Below the pieces are notes generated by a model. The model had not been told where the DNA came from. It saw nothing but the letters and a program-made list of their open reading frames with translations, and did not search any database. The translations under genes and the position numbers were made by a program. Shown piece by piece: positions 6,807 to 15,694 of a stretch of 19,306 nucleotides of DNA (position 1 is the first letter of the stretch; each line of letters starts with the position of its first letter). Source of the DNA: JAZNBI01 sp045586995 (GTDB lineage: Bacteria; Bacillota; Clostridia; Oscillospirales; CAG-272); assembly GCA_045586995.1 (NCBI GenBank), contig JAZNBI010000099.1:1-19306 (forward strand). The letters run 5' to 3'.

Positions 6807-9080
6807 ATGTCAAGAAGAACTGTTACCACGGAAATAATAAAACGCGCCAATATAGCATTGTTGGCGCTGTTGGGTGTTTTCTTGGTTCTGCTCATAAGAA
6901 TATTTCTTTTACAGACTATTGATTTTCAACGATATCAGAATATTGTTATTAATCAGCTTACTACAGAATCCACCGTGTCTGCCGAACGCGGCATAATTTA
7001 TGATTGTAACGGAAACGTGCTCGCAACGAATATCACCACATATAGAGTTTTTATTTCTCCGTCGGGTATTCAAAGCGCCCAAAGAGAGCTTAACGATGAG
7101 TACGGTGAAAATGCGAAAAAGCTTGACCAATTAATTGCATCGGGACTTGCGGGCATACTCGGAGAAAAATATGAAGATGTATTAAAACAGACAACCTATA
7201 CAAAATATTTGGACCGAACGATAAAACGTAATGTCGATGAGGAAACCGCAGATATAATTCGTGCTTTTATTGATGAAAACGACCTTGAAAGTATGATTTA
7301 TCTGGAAGCAAACAGCACCAGATATTATCCATACGGCTCGTTGGCTTCTCACGTGCTCGGATTTACGAGCAGTGACGGGCAGGGACTTTACGGCTTGGAG
7401 CTTCAGTATAATAAAGAATTAGAAGGTGTCGACGGAAAATACGTGACGGCTCGTGACTCTTACGGAAACGAGATGCCGTACAAATACGAAAGCTATATAG
7501 AGGCAATTGACGGATATCGCTTGAATTCAACCATAGACGTGTACGTTCAGTCAGTGCTTGAAGAAGAACTTCAGGCAACACTCATTGAGTCGGGTGCAAA
7601 GAACCGTGCTTGCGGAATTGTTATGAACGTTAACACAGGAGCAATTTTAGGGATGGCAGTAGCGCCGAGCTTTGATTTGAATGACCCTTGGGAATTTAAT
7701 GATTATTACAACGAAAAGCTCAAAGCGTCTGGATTTTCCGAAGGATCGGACGAATACAGCGCATTAAGCAGAGAATTGCTGCTTGAAATGTGGTCTAATA
7801 AGGTACTGACAGACAGCTATATTCCCGGTTCTACGTTTAAGATTGTAACCGCCTCTATGGCACTTGAAGAAAAATTGTTTAATATCAGCGATAAGGTATA
7901 TTGCTCGGGCTCGCTTTTGGTAAGCGGACATCATATACATTGTCACAAAACCACAGGACACGGTATACTTACCTTTGCCGAGGCGCTTCAGCAGTCCTGC
8001 AATCCGTGGCTTATGACAATGGGCTTGAAAATCGGCTCGAATAATTTTTACAGATATTTTAATGCCTTCGGATATAATGAAAGAACCGGAATCGACCTTC
8101 CGGGCGAAGGCGGAAGTATTATACGACGTGATATGACCGAGCTTGACCTCGCGATATATTCTTTCGGTCAAAACTTTAACGTAACCGCCATTCAGCAAAT
8201 TTGTGCCGCTGCGGCAGTGGCAAACGGCGGAAAGCTTGTTACCCCGCATATGATAGAATCTATTACCGATGAATCGGGAAATGTGATATATAAAACCGAT
8301 ACTGCTCCAAAGCGCTCGGTTATAAGCAGTGAAACATCAAAAACGATTGCAGATATATTGGAAAAGGGTGTTTCGGGTGATGGAGGCGCAAAAAATGCAT
8401 ATGTTCCGGGATATAGAGTTGCGGCGAAGACAGGTACTTCGGAAAAGAAGGGAAGCTCCGAAGCGGATGCAAGAATCGGTTCGTGTCTTGGATTTGCTCC
8501 CGCGGATAATCCTCAGTATGCCGTTATTATAATTGTTGACGAGCCAACATACGGGTCAAGATACGGAAGTGTTGTAGCCGCGCCGTATATTTCTAACGTT
8601 ATGGAAAAAATATTACCGTACCTCGGAGTTGAAGCGGTATATACCGAGGAAGAGCTTGCCAAAATGTCAATGAGTGTTCCGAATTATCAATATATGGGTA
8701 TTGAAAACGCTAAATATTACGCCGAATTAAAGGGCTTTAACGTAGAAATAGTAGGCGACGGAAGTTATGTTAAATCTCAAATGCCGACTGCCGGTTCGGT
8801 TGTTGAAAAGGTTTCGGGAAAAATAATTTTTTATACCGGAAGCTCAAAGCCAACGAAAAATATAGAAGTGCCCGATGTTGTCGGCAAAACCGCGGCAGCC
8901 GCAAATTCAATGTTGGTAAATGCGGGATTGAATATAAAAATTGAAGGAGCTAAAAATTATTTGAGCGGAGTAGGTGCTACAGTAATTTCGCAATCTCCTG
9001 CCGCGGGAAGTGTTGTGTCTGCGGGAAGTGTAATTACGGTAGAATTCAGACACCTTGATAAAGATGAGGATTTCGAATAA
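6807..9080 (+). CDS. ftsI: Class B penicillin-binding protein (FtsI/SpoVD type) with two PASTA domains
   Basis: The protein is 757 residues from the ATG at 6807, with GAGAGGA at 6794-6800. A cytoplasmic start of about 14 residues precedes one membrane helix (about 15-35). The dimerisation domain opens with AERGIIYDCNGNVLA (from 59). The transpeptidase domain has the three active-site motifs: S342-T-F-K345 (PGSTFK), S397-C-N399 (QQSCNPW) and K541-T-G-T (AKTGTSEKK). Two PASTA domains follow at about 624-682 and 688-752, the second starting VPDVVGK. It cross-links septal peptidoglycan together with the neighbouring FtsW. PASTA tails are typical of Gram-positive division PBPs and of SpoVD. Only one class B PBP lies in this cluster, so the vegetative division role (PbpB/FtsI) is favoured over a sporulation-only SpoVD role, but sequence alone does not decide it. 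The stop codon lies in the first unit of a tandem repeat. Confidence 0.92.
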   Translation: MSRRTVTTEIIKRANIALLALLGVFLVLLIRIFLLQTIDFQRYQNIVINQLTTESTVSAERGIIYDCNGNVLATNITTYRVFISPSGIQSAQRELNDEYGENAKKLDQLIASGLAGILGEKYEDVLKQTTYTKYLDRTIKRNVDEETADIIRAFIDENDLESMIYLEANSTRYYPYGSLASHVLGFTSSDGQGLYGLELQYNKELEGVDGKYVTARDSYGNEMPYKYESYIEAIDGYRLNSTIDVYVQSVLEEELQATLIESGAKNRACGIVMNVNTGAILGMAVAPSFDLNDPWEFNDYYNEKLKASGFSEGSDEYSALSRELLLEMWSNKVLTDSYIPGSTFKIVTASMALEEKLFNISDKVYCSGSLLVSGHHIHCHKTTGHGILTFAEALQQSCNPWLMTMGLKIGSNNFYRYFNAFGYNERTGIDLPGEGGSIIRRDMTELDLAIYSFGQNFNVTAIQQICAAAAVANGGKLVTPHMIESITDESGNVIYKTDTAPKRSVISSETSKTIADILEKGVSGDGGAKNAYVPGYRVAAKTGTSEKKGSSEADARIGSCLGFAPADNPQYAVIIIVDEPTYGSRYGSVVAAPYISNVMEKILPYLGVEAVYTEEELAKMSMSVPNYQYMGIENAKYYAELKGFNVEIVGDGSYVKSQMPTAGSVVEKVSGKIIFYTGSSKPTKNIEVPDVVGKTAAAANSMLVNAGLNIKIEGAKNYLSGVGATVISQSPAAGSVVSAGSVITVEFRHLDKDEDFE

Positions 9081-9155
9081 AATCAAGCTTTGAATAAAAT
9101 CAAATTTTGAATAAAATCAAATTTTGAATAAAATCAAATTTTGAATAAAATCAAA
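9075..9155. repeat. Five tandem copies of a 17-bp repeat between the PBP gene and murE
   Basis: The unit GAATAAAATCAAATTTT starts at 9075, 9092, 9109, 9126 and 9143. Copies 2-4 are identical, the first differs at two positions (GC for AT), and the last keeps only its first 13 bases. Each junction forms TTTGA-ATAAAA-TCAAA, a small inverted repeat. The first unit contains the TAA stop of the PBP gene. A TTG inside copy 4 creates an artificial upstream start for the murE frame. The array may vary in copy number by slippage. Confidence 0.93.
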
Positions 9156-9200
9156 CGGAAGTTTAAATATTTAAATATTTTAACTTTCGGGGGTGATTTT

Positions 9201-10709
9201 TTGAAATTATCAGAGCTTTGCGATGCTGCAGGGATTAAATATCCCGAAAAAGCGGCAAAAATGAATATTAAAGGAATTGCTTATAATTCCGAAAATGTCA
9301 AAAAAGGATTTGTTTTCGTTTGCATAAAGGGAATTAATACCGACGGACATATCTTTATTAAGGATGCAGTAGAAAAAGGCGCAATTGCAATTATAACCGA
9401 AATCGGAAGCGTATTCGAAAAATTTGGCAAAGCGGTTTTTCTTGAAGCGGAAAGCACGAGAAGAGCACTCTCCTTCCTTTATGATGCGTGGTACGGTTAT
9501 CCTTCGAGAAGGTTGAAAATTATTGCCGTTACGGGAACAAACGGAAAAACCTCCGTGACGTTTATGTTAAAGCAGATTTTTCAATCTGCCATGTACCGTT
9601 GCGGACTGATCGGTACGATGAATTGCTATTCGCTTGACCGAAAGCTTGATATCCGTTCGGATAATCCCTTGGCAAATATGACAACGCCGGATCCCGACGT
9701 GCTTTATCATATACTTGCTGTTATGGCTGAGGATGGAGTGGAGTTCGTTTTTATGGAGGCCACTTCACACGCGCTCCACCTTTCGAAGCTCGCGCCGTTG
9801 AAATTCGAAATGGCGATTTTTACTAATCTCAGTCCTGAGCATCTTGATTTTCATCACAGTATCGAAAATTATTTGAATGCAAAGCTAAAGCTTTTCTCGA
9901 ATTGTAAAAAAGCTATTATTAATATTGATAATAAATATTCGCAAAGAGTTATCGATGCTATTAAATGCCAGTATGTTACCTGCTCGACAGTGCGTACAGA
10001 TGCGGATTACCGAGCATTTATAACCGATGACAAGGGAATAAACGGAGTTGAATATACTCTGTATTCTCAAAAGGCAATTTTTCGCGTGCAGAGCTTTATT
10101 CCGGGTGGATTTACGGTTATGAATTCACTTGAAGCCGTGGCTTGCGCGCTTGAAATGCAAATATCTCCGAAAACGATAAAGGATGCATTTTTATCGTTAT
10201 ACGGAATAGACGGCAGAATGGAACGCGTCAAGCTTTCCGCAATGGTCGACTTTTCGGTTTTTATAGACTATGCTCATACCCCTGACGCATTTGAAAATTT
10301 GCTTACTACCGTTACAAAATTTAAGAATACAGGTCAGAGAGTCGTAATGCTGTTCGGGTGTGGCGGCGACCGAGATAGATCAAAGCGTTCGGAAATGGGA
10401 AGAATTGCTTCGCAATATGCCGACCTTACAATCGTCACATCCGATAACAGTCGAAGCGAAAACGTTAAGGATATAATTGACGAAATAGTTTCGGGAATAC
10501 CGCCCGAAAAAAACTTCGTGACTATACAAAATCGCGCGGAAGCCATTGATTATGCTATAAAAAATGCGTGTAGCCGTGATATTATAGTGCTTGCCGGAAA
10601 AGGGCACGAGCTTTATGAAATTGACAGCAGCGGTAAGCATCCGTTCAACGAAAGAGAAATTGTTCTGAATTCGATGGATAAATATTATTCACACAGACGT
10701 GATTTGTAA
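9201..10709 (+). CDS. murE: UDP-N-acetylmuramyl-tripeptide synthetase MurE (probably meso-diaminopimelate-adding)
   Basis: The protein is 502 residues from a TTG at 9201, preceded by GGGGGTGA (9189-9196). The predicted N-terminus, (M)KLSELCDAAGI, is the usual MurE start, so upstream in-frame starts in the repeat array are rejected. The ATP loop is G112-TNGKT117. Further Mur ligase marks are TTPDPDVLYHIL, EATSHAL (most homologues have EVSSHAL), FTNLSPEHLDFH, DYAHTPDAFENL and CGGDRDRSKR. The amino-acid-selecting motif reads D415-N-S-R418, where DAP enzymes normally have DNPR; the arginine that contacts the DAP carboxylate is kept while proline is replaced by serine. It adds the third residue to UDP-MurNAc-L-Ala-D-Glu in the cytoplasm. 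DAP rather than lysine is inferred from R418. Confidence 0.95.
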   Translation: MKLSELCDAAGIKYPEKAAKMNIKGIAYNSENVKKGFVFVCIKGINTDGHIFIKDAVEKGAIAIITEIGSVFEKFGKAVFLEAESTRRALSFLYDAWYGYPSRRLKIIAVTGTNGKTSVTFMLKQIFQSAMYRCGLIGTMNCYSLDRKLDIRSDNPLANMTTPDPDVLYHILAVMAEDGVEFVFMEATSHALHLSKLAPLKFEMAIFTNLSPEHLDFHHSIENYLNAKLKLFSNCKKAIINIDNKYSQRVIDAIKCQYVTCSTVRTDADYRAFITDDKGINGVEYTLYSQKAIFRVQSFIPGGFTVMNSLEAVACALEMQISPKTIKDAFLSLYGIDGRMERVKLSAMVDFSVFIDYAHTPDAFENLLTTVTKFKNTGQRVVMLFGCGGDRDRSKRSEMGRIASQYADLTIVTSDNSRSENVKDIIDEIVSGIPPEKNFVTIQNRAEAIDYAIKNACSRDIIVLAGKGHELYEIDSSGKHPFNEREIVLNSMDKYYSHRRDL

Positions 10710-10738
10710 AAAGCTATATTTGAAAGGAACATTTTATA

Positions 10739-12172
10739 ATGAAAATTAAGATCGGCATCGGAAAAATTAATATAGGAACGCTTGTCGATTTGTGCAATGG
10801 AGAGGTAGTAGGTAACCCCAAAAGCGAATTTTCATTTATATGCACCGATTCGCGCGAAGCCGATTCCGAAACACTTTTTATCGCAATGAAGGGCGAACGC
10901 TGTGACGGATATGACTATATTGAAAAGGCGGCAGAGCAGGGATGTACTAATTTCATATGCGAAAAAGCTCCAAAGCAAAATGTTATCGATAAAGGATGTG
11001 CTGCTTTTGTAATAGATAATGCCGCGCGCGCTATTGCCGAAATATCGAAAAATTACCGAAAAAAATTACCCTGCAAATGTATCGGAGTTACGGGTAGCGT
11101 AGGCAAAACCACAACAAAAGAATTTATTTTTTCGGTGCTTAATCAAAAATTCAAAACAGGAAAGACAGAAGGTAATCATAACAGTATTATAGGAATGCCA
11201 ATGAGTGTTTTAAGAAGCGAGCCGCTTTTACAATACCTTGTTCTTGAAATGGGTATGGAGCATATCGGAGAAATTTCTTCGCTTTCAAAAATCGGCTGTC
11301 CCGATATTTCTGTGATTACAAACATCGGAAACTCGCATCTTGAAACGCTTGGCTCGCGCGAAAATATTTGCAGCGCGAAGCTCGAAATTGTTGATGGAAT
11401 GACCGAGGGCGGTTTACTTTTGTTAAACGGTGACGAGCCGTTGCTTGAAAATATTTCGCGAAAAGGATTGCGCGTAAAATATTTTTCTTTGGAAAATGAA
11501 AGCTCGGATTTCAGAGCCGTGAATATAGAGAGTAATAAACAATGCACAACCTTCGATGTTCTTTTAAACGGATTGCCTCACAGTAAATTCAGTATTCCGA
11601 CTCTCGGAAAGCATAACGTATATGCGGCGCTTATTGCCTTTGCAATAGGTAAAGAGCTCGGCTTTGATGACGAGGATATAAGAAAAGGTCTGTTGGATTT
11701 TCATAATGTTGCTATGCGTCAGGAAATAAAGGAATATAAGGGTATAACCGTGATAAGGGACTGCTATAATGCAAGCCCGGAGTCTATGCGCGCTTCAATA
11801 AATATGCTTAGCGAGTATGCAAAGGAACGGAAAATGCGTCCGGTTGCTTTGCTTGGAGATATGCTGAATTTGGGCGAGCAAAGTGAGGAGCTTCACCGTT
11901 CGGTAGGTGAATATTTCTCTTTGAAGCTCGGCGACGGCTTGCTTATTACATACGGCGAACGTGCCGCCTCAATTGCAGAAGGAGCGCGAGCCAATGGATT
12001 TGATAAAATTATAAAGCTTTGCGCAGAAGCTCCCGATAGCGCCGCGCTTAGGGTGCGAGAGCTTCTTTCTGATAATGACGTTTTGCTGGTTAAAGCCAGC
12101 CGAGGAATGAAAGCCGAAAAAATAATCGACAGCATGATTTTATATGGCGGTATATTCGACGCTAAAATATAA
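10739..12172 (+). CDS. murF: UDP-N-acetylmuramoyl-tripeptide--D-alanyl-D-alanine ligase MurF
   Basis: The protein is 477 residues from the ATG at 10739, with AAAGGA at 10723-10728. The ATP loop is G119-SVGKT124, where most Mur ligases have GSxGKT. It is followed by KTEGNHNSIIGMPMSVL, the MurF-specific N-N-x-x-G-x-P region, then VLEMGMEHIGEI, the ITNIGNSHLETLGS motif and IRDCYNASPESMRASI. LGDMLNLGEQSEELH in the C-terminal domain is also characteristic. It adds D-Ala-D-Ala to the UDP-MurNAc tripeptide made by MurE, completing the cytoplasmic precursor used next by MraY. It lies 29 bp after murE and 24 bp before mraY. Length is normal. Nothing unusual is seen in the active-site motifs. Confidence 0.95.
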   Translation: MKIKIGIGKINIGTLVDLCNGEVVGNPKSEFSFICTDSREADSETLFIAMKGERCDGYDYIEKAAEQGCTNFICEKAPKQNVIDKGCAAFVIDNAARAIAEISKNYRKKLPCKCIGVTGSVGKTTTKEFIFSVLNQKFKTGKTEGNHNSIIGMPMSVLRSEPLLQYLVLEMGMEHIGEISSLSKIGCPDISVITNIGNSHLETLGSRENICSAKLEIVDGMTEGGLLLLNGDEPLLENISRKGLRVKYFSLENESSDFRAVNIESNKQCTTFDVLLNGLPHSKFSIPTLGKHNVYAALIAFAIGKELGFDDEDIRKGLLDFHNVAMRQEIKEYKGITVIRDCYNASPESMRASINMLSEYAKERKMRPVALLGDMLNLGEQSEELHRSVGEYFSLKLGDGLLITYGERAASIAEGARANGFDKIIKLCAEAPDSAALRVRELLSDNDVLLVKASRGMKAEKIIDSMILYGGIFDAKI

Positions 12173-12196
12173 TAATATACTTTTGTGAGGAATGAT

Positions 12197-13192
12197 ATGG
12201 ACAAGGAATTTTTTGCCGAATTTTTAATAACTCTTATAGGTATTTTCGGATTGACGGTTTTGATCTCGCGTATTATGATACCGATACTTCGAAGCCACAA
12301 GGTAGGTCAAAAGATATTGGATATCGGCCCGCGTTGGCATAAAAGTAAAGAGGGAACTCCCACAATGGGAGGTATATGCTTTATTACGGCAATTTTGCTT
12401 GTCATAAGTGTTTTCAGTATCGTTTCCGCCATCAACGGATTTTCCGATGAATTTATACCTATGGCGCTTACTCTGGGACTTGCTACTCTTAACGGAGTTG
12501 TTGGTTATATAGATGACTATACCAAGCTCATAAAAAAGCAGAACGAGGGGCTAAAGCCGTGGCAAAAAGCGTTTTTGCAGTTTATCGCTGCGGGAATCTA
12601 TATTTTCGCAATGTCTGCAACAAACAATATAGATACAGATATCTATATTCCTTATTTCAATATAAATATTGAGCTTGGCAACGTTTATTATATTTTTATG
12701 ATATTATTTATTGTCGGTATGGTAAATGCGGTTAATTTTACCGATGGCATAGACGGTCTTGCAAGCACTGTTACCTTTGTGGTGGGCGGATTTTTTGCGG
12801 TTGCGGCATTTGTAACGCAAAATTTGTCTTTGGTGCTTATAAGCGCATCGATTATCGGCGGAACGCTCGGATTTTTGGTGTATAATTTTCACCCCGCAAG
12901 AGTTTTTATGGGGGATACCGGTTCGCTTTTCCTTGGCGGAATGATAGTCGGTGCTTCGTTTATGATAAATAAACCGCTGATACTTTTACCCGTTGGAATA
13001 ATTTATATTATAGAGATACTGTCTGTTGTAATTCAAGTGAGCGTTTATAAGCTTACTCATAAGCGGGTTTTCAAAATGAGCCCGATACATCATCATTTTG
13101 AAAAATGCGGTTGGAGTGAAAACAAAATCGTGCTCGTGTTTTCTTTGGTAACGCTTATTTTCTGCATAATTGCCTGGTTTGGTCTAAACTGA
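12197..13192 (+). CDS. mraY: Phospho-N-acetylmuramoyl-pentapeptide-transferase MraY
   Basis: The protein is 331 residues from the ATG at 12197, 6 nt after GTGAGG (12185-12190); a GTG at 12185 is the ribosome binding site rather than the start. It is a polytopic membrane protein with about 10 predicted helices. Conserved motifs are GTPTMGGICF, the D106-D107 pair in YIDDYTKL, NFTDGIDGLAS with D183 and D186, FHPARVFMGDTGSLFLGG, and the HHH motif at 298-300 in SPIHHHFEKCG. MraY transfers phospho-MurNAc-pentapeptide to undecaprenyl phosphate at the inner face of the membrane, giving lipid I. It follows murF directly. In many Firmicutes murD comes next, but here ftsW follows. Confidence 0.96.
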   Translation: MDKEFFAEFLITLIGIFGLTVLISRIMIPILRSHKVGQKILDIGPRWHKSKEGTPTMGGICFITAILLVISVFSIVSAINGFSDEFIPMALTLGLATLNGVVGYIDDYTKLIKKQNEGLKPWQKAFLQFIAAGIYIFAMSATNNIDTDIYIPYFNINIELGNVYYIFMILFIVGMVNAVNFTDGIDGLASTVTFVVGGFFAVAAFVTQNLSLVLISASIIGGTLGFLVYNFHPARVFMGDTGSLFLGGMIVGASFMINKPLILLPVGIIYIIEILSVVIQVSVYKLTHKRVFKMSPIHHHFEKCGWSENKIVLVFSLVTLIFCIIAWFGLN

Positions 13193-13232
13193 TTTTCGGC
13201 ATATAAAATTCGGAGAGAAAGGTGGGAGTATT

Positions 13233-14534
13233 TTGGATAGTAATAATATGCAACGCCCCAAATCTACCAAAAAAGCCGGATTTTTTAAAAGCATAAAAAT
13301 AAAAGTAAAGAGATATATAAGAGAAAAAGAGGAAGAACGGTACAGTAAAGATATTATTTTCACCGAGCCGATAACACCGGTGCCCGAGGTTAAGGAAGCG
13401 CCTCAAATTCTGTGCAGGGGCGGTATTGATATGCAGCTTTTGCTCTATACGGTGCTATTGCTTTGCTTTGGAGCGTTGATGTCATTTAGTGCGAGTGCGG
13501 TATATGCCGAAAATGAATATGACCAAAGCACGTATTTTTTGGTTAGATACATACTTTATGCATTCATGAGTATAATCATTACCGTTCCGTTTGTTATGTA
13601 CGCTCGCCCTTGGTTTTGGCGAGTGTTCGGAATGCTTTCATATATCGGATCAATAGTTTTACTGCTTTTGGTTCTTGTTATAGGCGACGAAAGCAGCGGA
13701 GCTCAAAGATGGATAAACATTGGAGGAATAATAACCATACAGCCGTCCGAGATCGCAAAAATGGCAGTAGTTATGATGCTTGCGCTCTTTATGTCCAAAT
13801 ATGAAAAAGAGATTACGTCTACTCATAAATGGGGAGGTAATTTTAAATACGGTGTTTTAATGCCGATGGCTATTATTGGCTTGATCTGCGGATTGATCGC
13901 CTTGGAAAAGCATATATCGGGCTTGATGATAGTAGCGATGATCGGCTTTTCGGTTATGTATATCGGCGGTACACGGCAAAAGTGGCTCGCTCTTTTGGTG
14001 GGCGGTATTGTTTTTGCAGGGGTATTTTTGATTTTGGTGTCGGATTATGCGCAGGTAAGAGTAAATACCTGGCTCTTTATTGATAAGGTTGACCCGCTGG
14101 GACCTGCGTGGCAGACCTTACAAGGGCTTTATGCAATTGGTTCGGGGGGCTTTTTCGGTATTGGTTTGGGTAACAGCAGACAAAAATATGGATATGTTTC
14201 AGAACCGCAAAACGATTTTATATTTACAATTATTTGCGAGGAGCTGGGATTTATCGGCGCGCTTGCGTTGCTTGTCCTTTTTACGCTGCTTATTATAAGG
14301 GGTTTTAAAATAGCATCACGCGCTCCTGATAAGTTTTCGTCGCTCGTAGTGTATGGGCTTGTATTTAAGATTGCGCTTCAGGTAGCTATGAATATGGCAG
14401 TTGTTACAAATATGATGCCGAATACGGGAATTTCACTTCCGTTTTTCAGCTCGGGAGGTACTTCGCTTGCTTTGCAAATTTTTGAGATAGGTATCATTCT
14501 TTCAATTTCACGCTTCAGCACACACAAAAAATAG
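13233..14534 (+). CDS. ftsW: Septal SEDS glycosyltransferase FtsW
   Basis: The protein is 433 residues from a TTG at 13233, about 7 nt after AAAGGTGG (13218-13225); an ATG at 13248 is a weaker alternative. Residues 1-65 form a lysine- and arginine-rich cytoplasmic tail (KSIKIKVKRYIREKEEERY) before the first of about 10 membrane helices. SEDS family marks are RWINIGGIITIQPSEIAKMA, a KHISG motif where many have PDLG, GLYAIGSGGFFGIGLGNS, EPQNDFIFTIICEELGF with the probable catalytic D328, and NTGISLPFFSSGGTS. FtsW polymerises lipid II at the septum and works with the PBP encoded upstream. Proximity to murG and ftsZ supports FtsW over RodA. The tail is longer than in the best studied homologues. 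Confidence 0.92.
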   Translation: MDSNNMQRPKSTKKAGFFKSIKIKVKRYIREKEEERYSKDIIFTEPITPVPEVKEAPQILCRGGIDMQLLLYTVLLLCFGALMSFSASAVYAENEYDQSTYFLVRYILYAFMSIIITVPFVMYARPWFWRVFGMLSYIGSIVLLLLVLVIGDESSGAQRWINIGGIITIQPSEIAKMAVVMMLALFMSKYEKEITSTHKWGGNFKYGVLMPMAIIGLICGLIALEKHISGLMIVAMIGFSVMYIGGTRQKWLALLVGGIVFAGVFLILVSDYAQVRVNTWLFIDKVDPLGPAWQTLQGLYAIGSGGFFGIGLGNSRQKYGYVSEPQNDFIFTIICEELGFIGALALLVLFTLLIIRGFKIASRAPDKFSSLVVYGLVFKIALQVAMNMAVVTNMMPNTGISLPFFSSGGTSLALQIFEIGIILSISRFSTHKK

Positions 14535-14565
14535 TTAAACATTTCTCGGAAGGGTTGATTTTAAT

Positions 14566-15687
14566 ATGTTGAGAGTTTTAATGACGGGCGGCGGTACGGG
14601 CGGTCACGTAAATCCGGCTATTGCCATAGCCAATACAATAAAAGCCAATGTTCCCGATGCGCAAATTGCTTTTGTCGGCACGGAACACGGAATTGAGAAT
14701 AAGCTTGTAGCTGCCGAGGGATACACTATGTACCACGTTCGTGTTGAAGGGATAAAGCGTTCGCTCTCTCTCACAAATTTAAAGGCGCTGTATTTTGCAG
14801 TTACTTCTCCGAACACCGCAAAAAAGATTATAAAGGAATTCAAGCCGGACATCGTTATCGGTACGGGCGGATATGTTTCCTGGCCGTTACTTAAGGCGGC
14901 ATCTATGATGAAAATTCCTTCGTTGCTTCACGAGTCTAACGCTATTCCCGGATTAACGGTCAAAAAATTAAAAAAATCGGTTGATATGATATTATTGAAT
15001 TTTGAGGAAAGCAAGGAGTGTTTTCCAAAAAACAGTAATATAGTATGCGTGGGCAACCCATTGAGAAACGGTTTTGGGGATATGTCATATGAATCCGCCC
15101 GAAAGAAGCTTGGAATAGATAAATATAAATATTTTGTGCTTTCGTATGGCGGAAGCGGCGGAGCAGAGGGAGTAAATGCAGCTGTTCTTGAGCTTATGAA
15201 GGATTATGGAAAGAATCACCCCGACGTGCTTTTCGTACACGCCACGGGCGCAAGAGATTATAAGGTGTCCTACAAAAAATTCTTGGAATACGGTCTTGAC
15301 CGCTTTGAAAATTTAAAGCTATTGGAATATATATATGATATGGCTTTGCAAATGGCGGCTGCGGACGTTGTAATTTCGCGCGCGGGGGCTATGACGATAT
15401 CAGAGCTATCTCTTATGAAAAAATCGGCAATACTTATACCCTCGCCGTTTGTTACGAACAATCACCAATATAAAAACGCCGAGGTTTTACAAAAAGCCGA
15501 CGCGGCTATGCTTATAGAGGAATCCTCGCTTAAGGACGGTGCGCTTACACGTGCGCTTGACGAATTGCTTAAAGATGATTCGCGTCGCGCTTTGATGAGT
15601 GCAAATATCGTTTCTTTCGCAAAATCAGATGCAAACAAACTTGTTTTTAACGAAATAATGAAACTGATCAAAAAGAATCGGAAATGA
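14566..15687 (+). CDS. murG: UDP-GlcNAc:lipid I N-acetylglucosaminyltransferase MurG
   Basis: The protein is 373 residues from the ATG at 14566. A GGAAGGG sequence lies about 11 nt upstream, a somewhat long spacing. It is a GT-B glycosyltransferase with the N-terminal GGGTGGH glycine loop at 8-14, a second loop GTGGYVSWPLLKAA, HESNAIPG with E123, VGNPLR, and the C-terminal domain glycine loop SYGGSGGAEGVN. The donor-binding RAGAMTISEL and SPFVTNNHQYKNAEVL motifs correspond to the canonical S-R-x-G-A and HQ-x-x-N-A elements. MurG adds GlcNAc to lipid I at the cytoplasmic face to give lipid II, the substrate of FtsW. It lies 31 bp after ftsW and 7 bp before divIB, so the three are probably co-transcribed. 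Length is typical. Confidence 0.95.
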   Translation: MLRVLMTGGGTGGHVNPAIAIANTIKANVPDAQIAFVGTEHGIENKLVAAEGYTMYHVRVEGIKRSLSLTNLKALYFAVTSPNTAKKIIKEFKPDIVIGTGGYVSWPLLKAASMMKIPSLLHESNAIPGLTVKKLKKSVDMILLNFEESKECFPKNSNIVCVGNPLRNGFGDMSYESARKKLGIDKYKYFVLSYGGSGGAEGVNAAVLELMKDYGKNHPDVLFVHATGARDYKVSYKKFLEYGLDRFENLKLLEYIYDMALQMAAADVVISRAGAMTISELSLMKKSAILIPSPFVTNNHQYKNAEVLQKADAAMLIEESSLKDGALTRALDELLKDDSRRALMSANIVSFAKSDANKLVFNEIMKLIKKNRK

Positions 15688-15694
15688 ATGGATT

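Noticed and set aside
6604..6813. 69-codon minus-strand frame in the gap before the PBP gene
   Set aside because: No ribosome binding site, extends over the ribosome binding site and start of the PBP gene, and has no recognisable motif. The hairpin pattern explains the region better.
9075..9155. Repeat array considered as a CRISPR array
   Set aside because: The 17-bp units are directly abutting with no spacers, and no cas genes are in the window.
9141..9200. Upstream TTG start giving a 522-residue MurE
   Set aside because: It lies inside the tandem repeat, lacks a ribosome binding site and adds residues not found in MurE; the TTG at 9201 has a strong GGGGGTGA and the usual N-terminus.
13233..14534. 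RodA instead of FtsW for the SEDS protein
   Set aside because: Position between mraY and murG in the dcw cluster and the EPQNDFIF-type motif fit FtsW; no mre or rodA-type context is present.
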